In this document: piece by piece, positions 23,280 to 36,300 of the stretch
Position numbering within the stretch: position 1 is the stretch's first letter
How the letters are laid out: each line of letters starts with the position of its first letter
From: Phoebastria nigripes
Lineage: Eukaryota; Chordata; Aves; Procellariiformes; Diomedeidae
Length of the DNA stretch: 64,000 nucleotides
Direction: 5' to 3'
Assembly: GCA_035582835.1 (NCBI GenBank)
Contig: JAYKAV010003066.1
Location: forward strand, 1,732,122 to 1,796,121
The notes under the pieces: generated by a model
What the model was told of the DNA's origin: nothing
The model's input: only the letters and a program-made list of their open reading frames with translations
The model's database searches: none
Translations under genes and position numbers: made by a program

Positions 23280-26200
23280 AATAATACCCTGAGAATTTTA
23301 AGTTTCTCCTTTCATCATTTAAGACTCAAACAGCATCACCAACTCACAAGTCACACTTCCCGCTGATTTTTTCCCATTCTGTATTACATCAGGTTTGGGG
23401 GGGGAAGTACTAAACGAGTTTAATTTTTTTTTCCTTTTTAAGCATGTTTTATTTTGATGTTCAATATAATTTTGTGCATAGTCAGTGGTTTTTGTCCTGT
23501 TAACATCTGACGTCTTTCTTTGGGCCGTTCAGGACTAATGCTGCAAATTGAGGCTAGCAGAGAAACTGCCTGCAGCACGAAGAGCGGTGTTGGCTTACCA
23601 CGGCTGGGGAGATGAGCCATCGACCTCCAAAGACCCTCTGAAAACAACTTACAGACATTTGATTTTAAATGAAAAGAAGCAGCAGAATGTGTTTAAAAAT
23701 TGAATGTGAGGTTGTCAGTACGATGTTTTGGAGTTGAATAAGCTTCTCTTTAAAACTGCGACACGCACGAATGTGGGTTTTTTAACTGAGTATTTACGTT
23801 CCCCATCAGTTTCCCGTAACACAATAGCTCATGACAGACTGGAGCCCAGTTCCAGTTTGACAGACAGGGTGATTTCCATATTGCTAAGCATCAATGACCT
23901 CAGGACTCAGTAAGAAACAGGGCAACAGAAATTCAGTGAAGCTATCGAGTCGGTGAAGATTTTTATTAAATGTGGAGCATTATATTTTAAAAGCAAGAGA
24001 ACAGATGGCACCACACTCAGCTGCGATCTAACCAGACACAATTCCCATTCCGCAGGGATGCTGGATCTACTTTCAGCAAAGCTGAATTTGCAAAACAAAG
24101 TTACTATTGTGGCAACAAAGCTCTCACGCCACACTGCGTTTGCACAAAGGCAGGCTGCAAGCCCGCATTTATTTGGTGTCATCGGGAGAAGCGTAGAAGA
24201 ACGAGCGAGCACGGAGCAGGTGGCAGCTCCTCCTGCCCGGCCGCCCCGGCGAGGGGAGCAGGCTCAGGCCCTGCTGCATCCCTGTGCAGGAGAGATCGGG
24301 GCACAGACTTGGAAATGCATTCTGCTGCTTTAGCCGTTGTATTTTACAGCATTACCATAAGGTACACGCTGGCTTCCAGNGGGCAGTGTCCCCCGAGGCC
24401 TGGTCAGGTGAGGGGTGCAGTCTTCCCTACCGATACGGCTGTACAAACCCCCATCCCAAACCCGATCCCTGCTCCCACAGGCACGCGCTGTCCTGCTGGC
24501 ACTGCCCGAGATGGCCATCAGCACAGAGAGGGGAAGCTCAGCAGGGGCGTTTCTCTGCTGGCAGGAGGCATTTCTCGTCTCCTCGGGGTCACATTTTAGC
24601 GGAGAGCCTGTGGGCAGCACGCCCTTGTGCCCCGGGCTCCTGGTGCTCCCGCTGCTGCCTGGCTGCTCCCGTCTCTCCTGAGCTTGTTGTGGCAGGCATT
24701 GCATGGCTACAGAAATGCTTGGACCCTGCTGTGGTGGCCGGTACCTTCTGCTGGCCCCCTCAGATGTGGGAGGAATAGATGCCAGTACCTGCTGAATAAG
24801 AGAGGTTGTCCCAAGAGCTCCTTGAGCGGCGCAGCCAAGCCGTCAGGCAGCGGGGGCTCCTCAGGATGCGGCTTGGGACGCAGCCGTGGTGCAGACTCTC
24901 CACACCCGAATCCGGATGTCCTGAATATTCCTTCCATGTGAATACAGAAGTCAAAGGCCAGGCTCTCTGCCCCCTCGTGCAGGAGGCTGCATTCACAAGA
25001 AAGCAAAAATAAGTGAACAAAGGGGCTGCAGAAATCCCGGTCAGTGAGGGCATGGCAGCCTGACCTGACGGACATGGATGTTTAAACCTTGAGAGTTTTC
25101 ACTGAGCCGGGGTTTGGCGTCCAGTCTCTGGTAACTAAAAGAGATGGAAAATAAGAAGCCCCAAATGGAAAATTACTGCTAAATAAACTGCGTTTAGTTA
25201 ATTACCTATAAGGCTATCAAGAGGTACTCATAACGTAGGCACTTGGGTGGAGGTGGGGGAGTAGCCTGAAAGCCACCGTTGACCAAAAGATACCAAGCTC
25301 GAGTTTGTGAGCACGTGCAAAATCGCTGCTTTTCTGGGTCCTGTGGGTCCCTCGCACAGGTGAGACCCCTCCCCCAGCCTCCCCTGGGCATCAGAACAGG
25401 TGGGAAACACTCACTTTTGAGCAGACCCTCATCGGGCGAAGATCTCAGCCCTGTCTGGCTCTACTGCAGGAGAACTTTCCCGGCAAGTCTCCTTCTCTGC
25501 CCAAGCCGGCTCTTTCACTGAGGGGAAAGCCTGCCCCGTGCTAAGGCTACCTGACGCAGCCAGGACGCCAAGACAAAATCCTTTCTCTGCAGTCAGCATA
25601 AACTTGGCAAACAAGATAAACTTCAGATGGAGCTAAACCCAAATGATTCTGTAACAGCAGTTTTACTTGAGCTTGAAGTAATTTTAGTCGGCAGCTCACT
25701 TACGTAGCTTGGTATTAAAATGCTTCTCAACTGTTATTTTTATCTGCTTCTGAAGAATACCAAGTAGCATAGCATCTTACTTAATTTTTCTAGAGTAATA
25801 GATGAAAAAATTGCAGAAGATCACGTCTCAAAATCATAGTCAAAATCTTTTTGCTTTTATTCTATTTAATGCTTAGTATCTGGGAAAATACAATAAATAA
25901 TTTTTCAGTCTAGAACAATTAGATGTTATGCTTAATAACAAAATGTTCAAAGAGGATGTAAAAATAAGTTAGTATCTTACTATTTAACTTGAATGACAAA
26001 GCAGGTCTCAGTTTCAGACAACTGAGAAATTTTCAGCTATGAAAGACAAATGAACGTGTTCTGCCCTTCCATAAACACGCGGCTATCATTGAAACCAATG
26101 GAAGAGACATACATATACACACACATACGTATGTGCCTGCATCAGAGGGCAGAATTTGGCCTAGATCTTACAAAATGGTAATTTGCAGTTGACATTCATG

Positions 26201-26990
26201 TATGTTTATTTTTTTAACAAATAGAACTGCAGAATGTTCATGTATCGTACATTTTCCAAATCCTGCAACTGCAACTTACACGAAACATTAGCATATAAAA
26301 AGTCATCACTGTACAACCACTTTTTTTTTAAAAGTCAGTGTCAAAAACATAAAAAACAGCTAATTTATTAAAACCAGATATATTGTTTAAGTGCTGAGGT
26401 TCGCGTTAGCTTTCTTCTGTTTAAGCACAAGAATCTATTAAAACAAAAAAGGCAAAAGTGGCTCAGAAAATGACAAACTCTCTAACAACGTACTTGTAGC
26501 TTTAATAACACTTACCTGACGCTATAGTTAATTGAAAAACAATGTAAACACAATGAGGTACAGATACCAACGGACATTTCTCACAACTGTGCAAACTGTG
26601 GGCCTCCTCCTGCAAACACCACTGGCTCCAGAGCTTCCTCCCAGGGCCGGGCCCACCGAGTCCGACTGCAGCGTCCCGCAGCAGCCCCTGCCGCTGCNAA
26701 CTGCAGGAAGGGGTCCTGTGACCCTCATGTCATGCACCAAATACATTTAAAGTGCCTCAGGTTTCAAACTGATGCAAATCTACATTTCATTTCTTTAGAC
26801 TTGAAAAGGTGGAATAGCTTCTGAAAAGTCTTATATAAATACTCCTTTAAAACTATTAGAGGTTTTCTATTTCAACGTAGATCTAGTAAAATATTGAACT
26901 GCTTTTACATTAGGCAAATAAGTGTTTGCTCTGCTTTTTGTAAAAAAGCAACTATATTCCTTTGCTGTAAGATACTTTATATGCCTCCAG
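23280..26990. other. Region between the convergent FBXO36-like and UPF3A genes
   Basis: Contains the UPF3A 3' UTR at its right side, of unknown length. A GC-richer patch (about 24.2-25.6 kb) has only short ORFs without domains. No RNA gene seen. Confidence 0.45.
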
Positions 26991-27001
26991 TCACTCTTCC
27001 C

Positions 27002-27007
27002 TTTATT
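27002..27007 (-). terminator. Candidate proximal polyadenylation signal of UPF3A
   Basis: AATAAA on the minus strand (TTTATT on plus), about 145 nt beyond the UPF3A stop. Further candidates lie at 26364-26369 and 26205-26210, so the 3' UTR may be longer than 150 nt. Confidence 0.35.
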
Positions 27008-27150
27008 TTACAGAAAGTAAGAAAAAGGCAGAGCTATTATCATTTTCTTGGTGCAATCGCCTGTGGAGTTCTGCAACAGCCCTATGGACTTTTTCTGATA
27101 ACACTGAATCTTAAGTTCATCGCTTTTACAAGTCTTTTCTCCAGTTTGTT

Positions 27151-27324
27151 TTATTCTGCTTCTTCGCTCTTCTCAGAACCACCTCCAGCTGAATTATCTG
27201 CCTCATACTTTTTATCAAGAGCATCTTCAAAGGATTTCCCACTGCAGTCATAGGTTTTACTTGTAGATCCCGTATGTGTTCGAATGCGAGCTCCTGGCTG
27301 GTATAACTGCATGGCTGGGCGATC
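27151..27324 (-). CDS. UPF3A: UPF3A terminal coding exon 10
   Basis: Encodes 57 residues plus TAA. It opens with [15 protein letters not shown], the exon-junction-complex-binding motif, and ends SEKSEEAE, as UPF3A proteins do. The acceptor CTTCTAG is strong. The tail between the two is not well conserved with the human protein. Confidence 0.94.
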   Translation of the reverse strand, partial: DRPAMQLYQPGARIRTHTGSTSKTYDCSGKSFEDALDKKYEADNSAGGGSEKSEEAE

Positions 27325-30300
27325 CTAGAAGGAAGGAGGTGTGGTTAGTGCTCTGAGAAACCTGTGGGGGATACACATGTGGGATTTTAAAGTGATGAAT
27401 GTTTGTGAAGAAAGTAGATTTTGTGTTAAATCACTTTACATTTCGTAAGACCCAGGAAAAAAATGGAGTGTAATGAAAATTGACTGAGTATTTAATATCT
27501 GTCTTGTTTATAACACTATTCTTGGGAGCCAAGCATTCTGAATAAACAAAGAAAGCTGCAAAAATTAAAGATCCTATGATACATTTGATGTAAACAAGGA
27601 GAAATACTGCAGACAACTATCAAACACAGTATTACAGGTAAAACTCTGAAATATCTTGCTACCTTCACTAACATCAACTGGGAAGGACAATAGCCTGTGC
27701 ACTTGCAACTCTGCAGATAAATGACAAATATTAAATATAAGCATAAAAAAAAAAGACACACCAGAGAACAGTTTTGCAGGTAACAGCTAGAAAATTACCC
27801 TCAACTGAACTTGACCAATTGATATGTGTGCACTGCTACTTCAAGTCATGAATCATTACCACAATTTAAACATGGAATGCACATTTTCATTATATGTATC
27901 AAAATGAAATTGCAGTTATTGCTCTGCTTCATCACGCCTTCCATACTGAGTATGAGAGCAGGGGAATTCACCCACTGATAATGAACAAAGTAAGTACAAT
28001 TTGAACGCGCGCAGGCTTTGTGAGTGACCCAATCATACCCACGCTGATTTGATCACTGGAAAATGGAAGAAGGAGCCAGTTTACAAGAAAAAGACACCTC
28101 AAACTTGCAAATGGTGATGTTCCATAGCTCTCAAGAGCACTTTTTAATCTTGGAATTTCAGTAATAAAACATACAGCTTAGAAACTCTGCTTAAGAAGTC
28201 TTTTCCTAGCAAGAGTATTTTACTCTCACAAATACCAGTTTTTAATGTTATGAAGCAACCCATTCACCAAAACCTGAGCTTTTTGACCAAAGTCTTATGT
28301 TAAGTTTAGCAAACAAAATTAAACAGCCTATTTTAAGATAGTGGCAGAGCACTGAAATTGTCCTACATCAAACTATATTAATTTTCAATTGCCTTCATAA
28401 TTTGAAGTCATTCCGGTCTTTTGTTCTTTCATTCTTTTTTCTTATTCCCAACATGCATTTTCCCTTTTTCTTGCTTTTTCCTTCACCTTTGTCTTTTTTG
28501 CTCCACTTTTCTCTCTATCTCTTTAGACCAGATACCAAGATTCACTATTGGGCCATACAACTAGATCATTCTAGTCAGTGCTTTGTAGTGTGGTATGAAA
28601 TGCGTAACATACATCTTTCTACATCACAAACAGCTGCATAAAATTAGATCCTCTGACAAGCAGTGCCCCTTGGAAAGTTTATGATAAAGGGTCCAAACAA
28701 TTTTTCGTATCACAGACTCTGTACCTCGCAGTTTGCATGAAAGCTAGCACAACTGTTACTTACGCTGGAAATTTCCCNTTTTCTATTTAATTCTTACAAA
28801 CTTCAGAAAGAAGCTCGATCTCTGCCTAAAAACTTGTGTTGGCATTGTTAATTCTATAGATAAGTTGGAAAGCTCAGCCCCTGACTCTTATCTACGTGAT
28901 AAATACTCCAAGGAAGAAAGTCACCACACTGCAAAAAACTTTACTGATACTGCTTATTTTGTTTAGGGAACAAATCTAGCACTTGAAGTGTGTACTAATC
29001 CAGAGACTCAGCAAGTTACCAGAAGTGCGATGGGAAGAAATAAAAAGGAGGCGTCTTCTTAAGGCTTGACAAAAGGCCCCCAAGACCCACCATCCAGGTC
29101 CAAGGTTGCAGATATTTCACCAGATTTCAGGAGTAGCGTTGCAAGCATGAGGAAAACTGCTTTTCCCATCTTCCTGCTTCTGAACTAGCCATTTTTCTGA
29201 CTGTTCTACAGCTTGAGCCACTGGTGTATGTGGAAAGTGGCTAATGTGTATATGCAGATAAATCTCACCCATACTGCCCAGCTGACCTTTGCATAAACAA
29301 AAAGCGGGGCACACTGGGCTTTCTGTGTTTGCACAAGGCAACTTACTTGACACACAGAGCGAGTCCACCGGGACTTGCTCTATGCATGCTCCAGACAGAC
29401 TCACTCTGCACGTGACCACTTTACTCCTTGTCAGCCTTAGCCCACATCACACATCAGTCACTTGGTTTGAAAGAAGAGTTTCACATGCAGAATAAATTTC
29501 TACACGGAACAGTGTTTCGGTCATCTTTTGTGGAAAATCTAGGATCAGAAGGCAGAGAAAATGAGGGTGACAGGGAGAGCCACCTCCTGAAAAGACCCTG
29601 GCACATCCATGAAATCAGACAGTCTGAGAAAAATGATGCCCATGTCTCTGGGAGACAAGTAAGGGACGGCTCTTCTACACACCCTGCTACAGGCCCCGCT
29701 TGCACTGGTTTTGCACCTGCTCTTTCCCTGAAAGCGACCATGAGGATAATTTGTCCTAACCAAATGACAGCCCTTTCATACTGGTGGGTATACAATACTG
29801 AAGAATTTGCACATTCACACCCTCTCAATACAACGGTCTCTGAATTAGCTATTTATTTAAGTCCCTGTATTTCCTCTACTGAGCAATGCCTGGCCAATCC
29901 ATAATATAATTACTTTATGTGCTGGGTAATGGAAGTACATTTTTAAAAGACTAGTATGCCACAGTTTTTAAATTTCACTACAGGTCAGAAGTATAACAAT
30001 TTTTAATACACTCATAAAATACAAGGCTTCCAAGAATAGCGTTCTAAAAAAGTTTGGGTTGAAAGGAAGACAGAAAGTCTTCTATATATTGTAAATATGA
30101 ACGAGCAGAGACCTGTGACCTTAACTTATTTTAACTGCCGTTGTCCTCTGATAACAATAAAAAGAAGTCTGGGTTTTACTGAAAATTAAATAAAGAATTG
30201 CTTTTTTTGAAAAAGCACCTTTATGCTGAGTTTGCAAAAGTAAAACCTGTGATCTTGAGGCATATTTAACTAATGAAAGATTATCCTAAATGAATAAAAG

Positions 30301-33300
30301 AACCTTATTTCTTATGCGCTCCTTTTTGGATGCCATGTCATCACACTTGTCCTCTTTACCCAGTTTGTCTACTGCCTCCACAGTGAAGCTGTAGTTGTAG
30401 TTCCCTTTCTTTCCTCTGTCTTGGTTGTATCCTTTCCCCCACTTCAGCTCTTCTTCATTCCTTCTCACAAACTTGTCAAACTCATAGTGAGCTCTATGCT
30501 TTCTGCCATCATCCAATCGATACCTTTGTCTTTCAGGTTCTTTTTCTCGAAATCTTCTCTCCAAATCTCTTTGCTCTTTGTCACTATCATTTTGTGACCT
30601 ACGAGTATGTATAAAAAGAAAGAAAATCCAAGCAATTAACAGTAAAAAAAAGCTGCTGAAGGATAAAATACAAAGNCTTCCTTTGACTTCAACAGTATTT
30701 AGATCAATTGTATGGCAATTAAAACGGGTTATGTGCAATTTGCTGAATGTCTCATCCATGTATGTCCAGCCCTTGACCATGCATTCAGTTCAAAATAGCA
30801 GACAAAGCTTTGCAAGCAAAATCTGACTTTTGTGCAACTGTCGTGAAGGCCCATTCTTCAATTTTTATCCCTCTCTGCAATCCCATAAATAGTTCCCCAA
30901 TACTCTTCACATAAACACATGCCACATGATTAGCTCTTGTGGCCCGTTCTTGAGAATACTCATGTATATGAGTATTCCCTTTAATGGGAACATTGTGCAG
31001 GTATCATGTATCAATTTGTAAAGTTTTATGACTCTATTTAACAAAAATTATTCACTGACATTGCAACTTGCAGAAGGCATTTGTGAAAACGAACACTTAT
31101 GTTCCAGGCTTTTGTTTGTTATGTCTCCAGGTAATTTAGCCTACCTTTGCGTATTGTATTTAGGCGAAAGACCATTACATTACCACAACATAATACTTAA
31201 TTTCTGCTATGCTGCAATGGGTTTATATTATAAAGACTATTAGTTTGCAACATTTTGCTGCCTGTCTGATACAATTCTCAGCTCTCTCATTCACTTCATT
31301 GTTCCTGTTCAGCAAGCGGGTGCTCCTCTCATACAGCCAAACTGCAAATAATGAAGAAAGATTACAGAATAGATTGAACTTTAAAAGGAGCAAATACAGG
31401 CAGTTTCTTTTTATATATTGCATATGTATAAATACTTAAAATTGAAACAGGAAAGTTGCTTTTGACAGTCTGCTCACATTTTGGGAATCAGCAGACAGAA
31501 TCAGAGAGGATGGAGATTTTCTAATGGTGTAGTGATCAAATAGTGATATGCTTCTCATTTAGAATGGTTTAGTATCAATAAAAGTGTATCTTTCTATACC
31601 ACTTTTTTTTTTTTTAAATAACAGAACTGTGAAAATTGTCAGCCTCTGCCATGAACTTAGGCATTGGTGGGGCTGCCAAGACAGGGTGTCCACCTCAGAA
31701 AGAGCTGGAGGTCAGCAACAAAACCTGAATGACAGGTAAGTTATTCAGCATTTCACAAGACTCTGCTTGTGTCAGCATAACACATTCACCAAGTGGAAGC
31801 AACGTCCCAGCTGTCACAGATACCTGAAGCAATCACAATTACAGAGATACTGTACCTGTAGCATAGATACATATATATAAAATACTATGTTAGCTCTCAA
31901 GGGGTATGTGGCTATAAGTTGTTTTGTTTCACGTCTAATATGCTATTCTACAACACTACCTTCAAGTCCTAGCAAGGCTCAGAGCATGACCTTCCAAAAA
32001 GCCCGAAAGACACATCTCGATTTGTTGCTGTAGCATCACCTGGTACCTCTCTCTTCCCCTGCCTGTTACTGTGGATGAGGAAGGAATGGATATGCCTGGA
32101 GGTAAGCAGGTGACAGGGATACAAACTCCAGCTTAAGAGTGGTTAAAGTAGCTTTCTAAAATTCAGTCACAGCAAACAGGCAGGCAAGAATGGAAATGGC
32201 GGGGTAAGCGATGATGAAGTGCAGGCAGAAGGGAAAGTTACACAGCCAGAGAAAGAGAAAGCAGAGATGGAAGTAAAGGGAATGGAAGCATACTTCTGTT
32301 TGGTATAGTTTCAAATCCATATGTGACCATGTACACTCATGCACCTACTGAGGTTTTAATTTGTGGTAGAAAGCTATTGCTACGGAGCCTTTAAACATGG
32401 TTTCAAACAGGCAATTCAGTCTCCTGCATGTAGAGTTGGAAGTTACAGTTTATTACTGATTTCTGAGTCAGTGACAAAGTAGTTACAACTTTAATTCTCG
32501 ATCCAGCTGAAATAGCCCATAGCTTGCTACCTAATCACACCCACGAATAATCATGATGAAATGAGTACTTGGAAAGACAAGGTAACACTTACTGTACCTG
32601 CGCAGCCANAAGGATTCTGTTTTACACCTGGAAAACCTACAGTAATGCCTTATTAAACTTACAGGATCAATAGTAAAAATGTTATATGGCACCACCAAAA
32701 GCTTAATACATAAAAAGCCTTATTAGCAAACAACTGACTTGCCTCTGCAAGTGTTTCTGTTGACCCTGTTCTGTTTCCTTTGTTGAAGAACATCAATGAA
32801 AGAGTTGCTGAATATTTTCAATTTCCATTAGAGAATAGGAAATGGAAGTTGTCAGCCCCTTTCAGGACATACTCAACACTTGGAACACTGAGCCCATGTT
32901 TGAAGTCCTTAGTCAGAGACAAAAAAAGATGAATAATGCATGTAGGAAATTATTGGTAAACCATTTCTTCAATTAGCAAATTCAGTGGTTTTATTTTCCA
33001 GTGTTCAAAGTTTCTTTATTTTTCTATTTGCCATTAGGAGAACATTTGCAGCCCCTGCATAATTTTCATAAAAATCAAGAACCGAAGTGGACAAAGGTAA
33101 AATTTAAACTACTCAGAATAGGCAGGTAGCCTGCAAGGCTCCTAGAGCACAATCCCAAACTTTCTCTAATACTGTGTATATAATGGTGCTGGTTTTGGCT
33201 GGGATAGAGTTAATTTTCTTCACAGTAGCTAGTGTGGGGCTATGTTTTGGATTTGTGCTGGAAAACAGTGTTGATAACACAGGGATGTTTTCGTTACTGC

Positions 33301-36300
33301 TGAGCAGTGCTTACACAGAGTCAAGGCCTTTTCTGCTTCTCACCCCACCCCACCAGCGAGCAGGCTGGGGGGGCACAAGAAGTTGGGAGGGGACACGGCT
33401 GGGACGGCTGACCCCAACTGACCAAAGGGATATTCCATACCATATGANGTCATGTTCAGCACATAAACTAGGGGGAAAGCTGGCCGGGGGGCCGCTGCTC
33501 TGCGACTGGCTGGGCATCAGTCGGTGGGTGGTGAGCAATTGTTTTCATTTGCATCACTTGTCTTTCTTGGGTTTTATTTCTCTCTCTTTTTGCTATTTTC
33601 CTTTTCATTACAATTTTTTTTTATTATTATTGTTGTTGTTGCTGTTACTATTATTATTGTTATTTAATTTTATTTCAATTATTAAACTGTTCTTATCTCA
33701 ACCCACGAGTTTTCTCACTTTTACTCTTCCGACTCTCTCCCCCATCCCACCAAGGGGGGAGTGAGTGAGCGGCTGTGTGGTGCTTAGTTGCCAGCTGGGG
33801 TTAAACCACGACAATAATACCTTAGGTAAATTATTTAAATGCTCAAGCTTGTCCTTACATACAAGTTGCACATAACACATGACATCTCAGATTCAGCTCT
33901 TTCATTTTGCAAAGTACTTTTGAGAGCTTGGCTGAAAAACTCTACTGAATAACAGTATTGTTTACCTCAGCAGCATATTATTCTTAGTTATGTATCTTAC
34001 ATATCTTATGGGTGAATCCTGCTTCCGATGGGACACATGGGCCAAAGGACAAGAAAGAGAACCAGCTGCTGAAAACATTTGTAAGACATTTCCAGGCTAC
34101 AGTAGTTATAGAACTGGGCTATACCTCTTGTTCCTACTATTACATATGCAACACAAAAGGCAGTGGGAGACAGAGACAGCCTTCTGCACGTATCTATCAT
34201 AGGGCTGTCATTCACACCTTAACTATTCTGCCATTGTCCCATTTATCAAACACATTTATCTGTTTATTGCAGCAAAAATGAAGAAAGTGTGATGGAAGAG
34301 TAAGGCATCTGAGGCAATTTAGTCTTTGACATCAGTAATGGAAGGAGGGCCTTACCTGAGCTCTTGATTGGGAGCAGGTGAAGTAACAATGAAACTCTGA
34401 ATGACTTTTCAAGCAGAAATCCTTCCCATCTGGGATTTCAAAACATTTCACAAATAACAAATTGCATCCACTAATATTGCCATCAGGTCAGTAAGCTGTT
34501 ACTAAACACCTTTTACAAAAAGGACAGTGAGAGATTTGTTCACACAGAGAATAAAATCAGCTCCTTGCTGACAAAACACCCAGCCAACACACCACTTGTA
34601 TCACGTTTATGTCTTCAAATGAAAACATTTAGGATCTACTTTGGAGCCTAAAAGATAAATATTACTTACTTTTCCTTAAGTTCTTTTAGTGAACCCTCCA
34701 ATGATTTGGATTTTATACTCCCAGATCCAGATGATTTATCCCATTTGTTTTCTTCAATGTCAGCTTCTTCACCTTTTTCTTTGTGCTTTTCACCGGCCAG
34801 CTCATCTCCTTTTTCAGGCTTCTTAAGAAGCTAAGAAATATTTGTTAATATTATGATGTAAAATTATTCTCCTCTGTTGTAACAGACATTTTAACAATGT
34901 ATTAAATATATCAAAAACCTATTAAGATTGAGGATATTTAAATACTAGGAATATATTTCATGAAGTATAAAATTTAAAAAGTTATTTAAAGAGGGCAGTT
35001 TACTTTTGCTAAGGAGTGACAATCATTAACAGGCGTTCAACTGCACACTTTTAAATATGCTGAGAATACTGGAGAAAGCACTTACCTACTCTTCTCTCCT
35101 AAGTTTTATATATAAAGATATTATTATGGTCTATGATTTCTTGGAAATCATATAACAGAGCTCAATGTTATTGCCAATAAAATAAAAAGCAGAACCTCTG
35201 AGACAAAAGGAGCAAGATTAGTACTTCACTCCATGAAATATTATATATAAAATACGTTACACATGAACTACTTGGGACAGACTGGCATGTAGAAGTAGGT
35301 GCTTAGTATAAATACACCCTGACAGAAAAACAGACTGAGGAGAAAATTATGATGTTAGCAGAAAAGATCACATTGCGTTTTCACCTTGGAGATTAAGATT
35401 TCCCACAAGTCTGTTCCTTTCACAACAAATAACCCACACAGGGTTTGAGCAGTGGAATTACAGGAATAATCTTTATAGAAGGACCAACGGTCTCAAACTA
35501 TTTCTCTAACATTTCAAGAATGAGGAGAACATCTCATCAGTCTTTCCATTCCACCAGTTTTTCTGAAATGAGCACAGGTTATTCTTCTCCAGTATTTAAA
35601 AGTTCTATAACGTTTCTCTCAGGTAATATTTTCCTTTTCTTTAGGAGACAGAACTAGCTTTCAAGGTCACATTGCCACAGATATGTCATAAATACTGGGG
35701 TCATTTGGACAACCAGGTTTGGGTAATACATTTAAAGAATAACTCCCTTTTCTTCTGAAGTTCTCATACGTTTTTCTTTGTGCCTAAATATGAAAAATCT
35801 GTAATTAGGCTTCAGAACTTACTATTTTTTACATCCAGGTGAAGGCAACTGTTGTCCAGGAAGAAAAGGAAGAGGGAAGAAGTACACAGCTCTGTGCCTT
35901 CTCCCCACCACAAGATCTGGAGTGAGTCTGTGTGCCCTTGCGTTAAGCTACAGACTTATACCAATTTTCCTCTTCAAAACGGCCTATAAACCTTTCCAGT
36001 ACCCAGTACCACAAAATTTAGTTCAGATGAATAGTTTTTAACTATGTCATCTTATACAAATAAGGTTTTAAATGCCCAGACATAATAGCACAAAATACAC
36101 CTGCCTAAGTGAAGTCATTAAAGGCACATCTATTCAGATTGTTATAAGGCAGCACAGCCTGAAATTAGCAAGACTTTGTTATAACTTGGTTAAAGCATAC
36201 TATTAAAATAAATCACTTCCGAGTATAAACACAAAAAAATCTCAGCACATATGGCAAGATGAAGATTTACATGACAGAAAGTGTTAAAGTCATATTTGCA

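Noticed and set aside
29428..29904. 158-codon plus-strand ORF in UPF3A intron 9
   Set aside because: No domain or signal; antisense in an intron; compatible with chance.
33174..33764. 196-codon ORF with a long leucine run
   Set aside because: Translation of the LTR's T-rich tract; not a protein gene.
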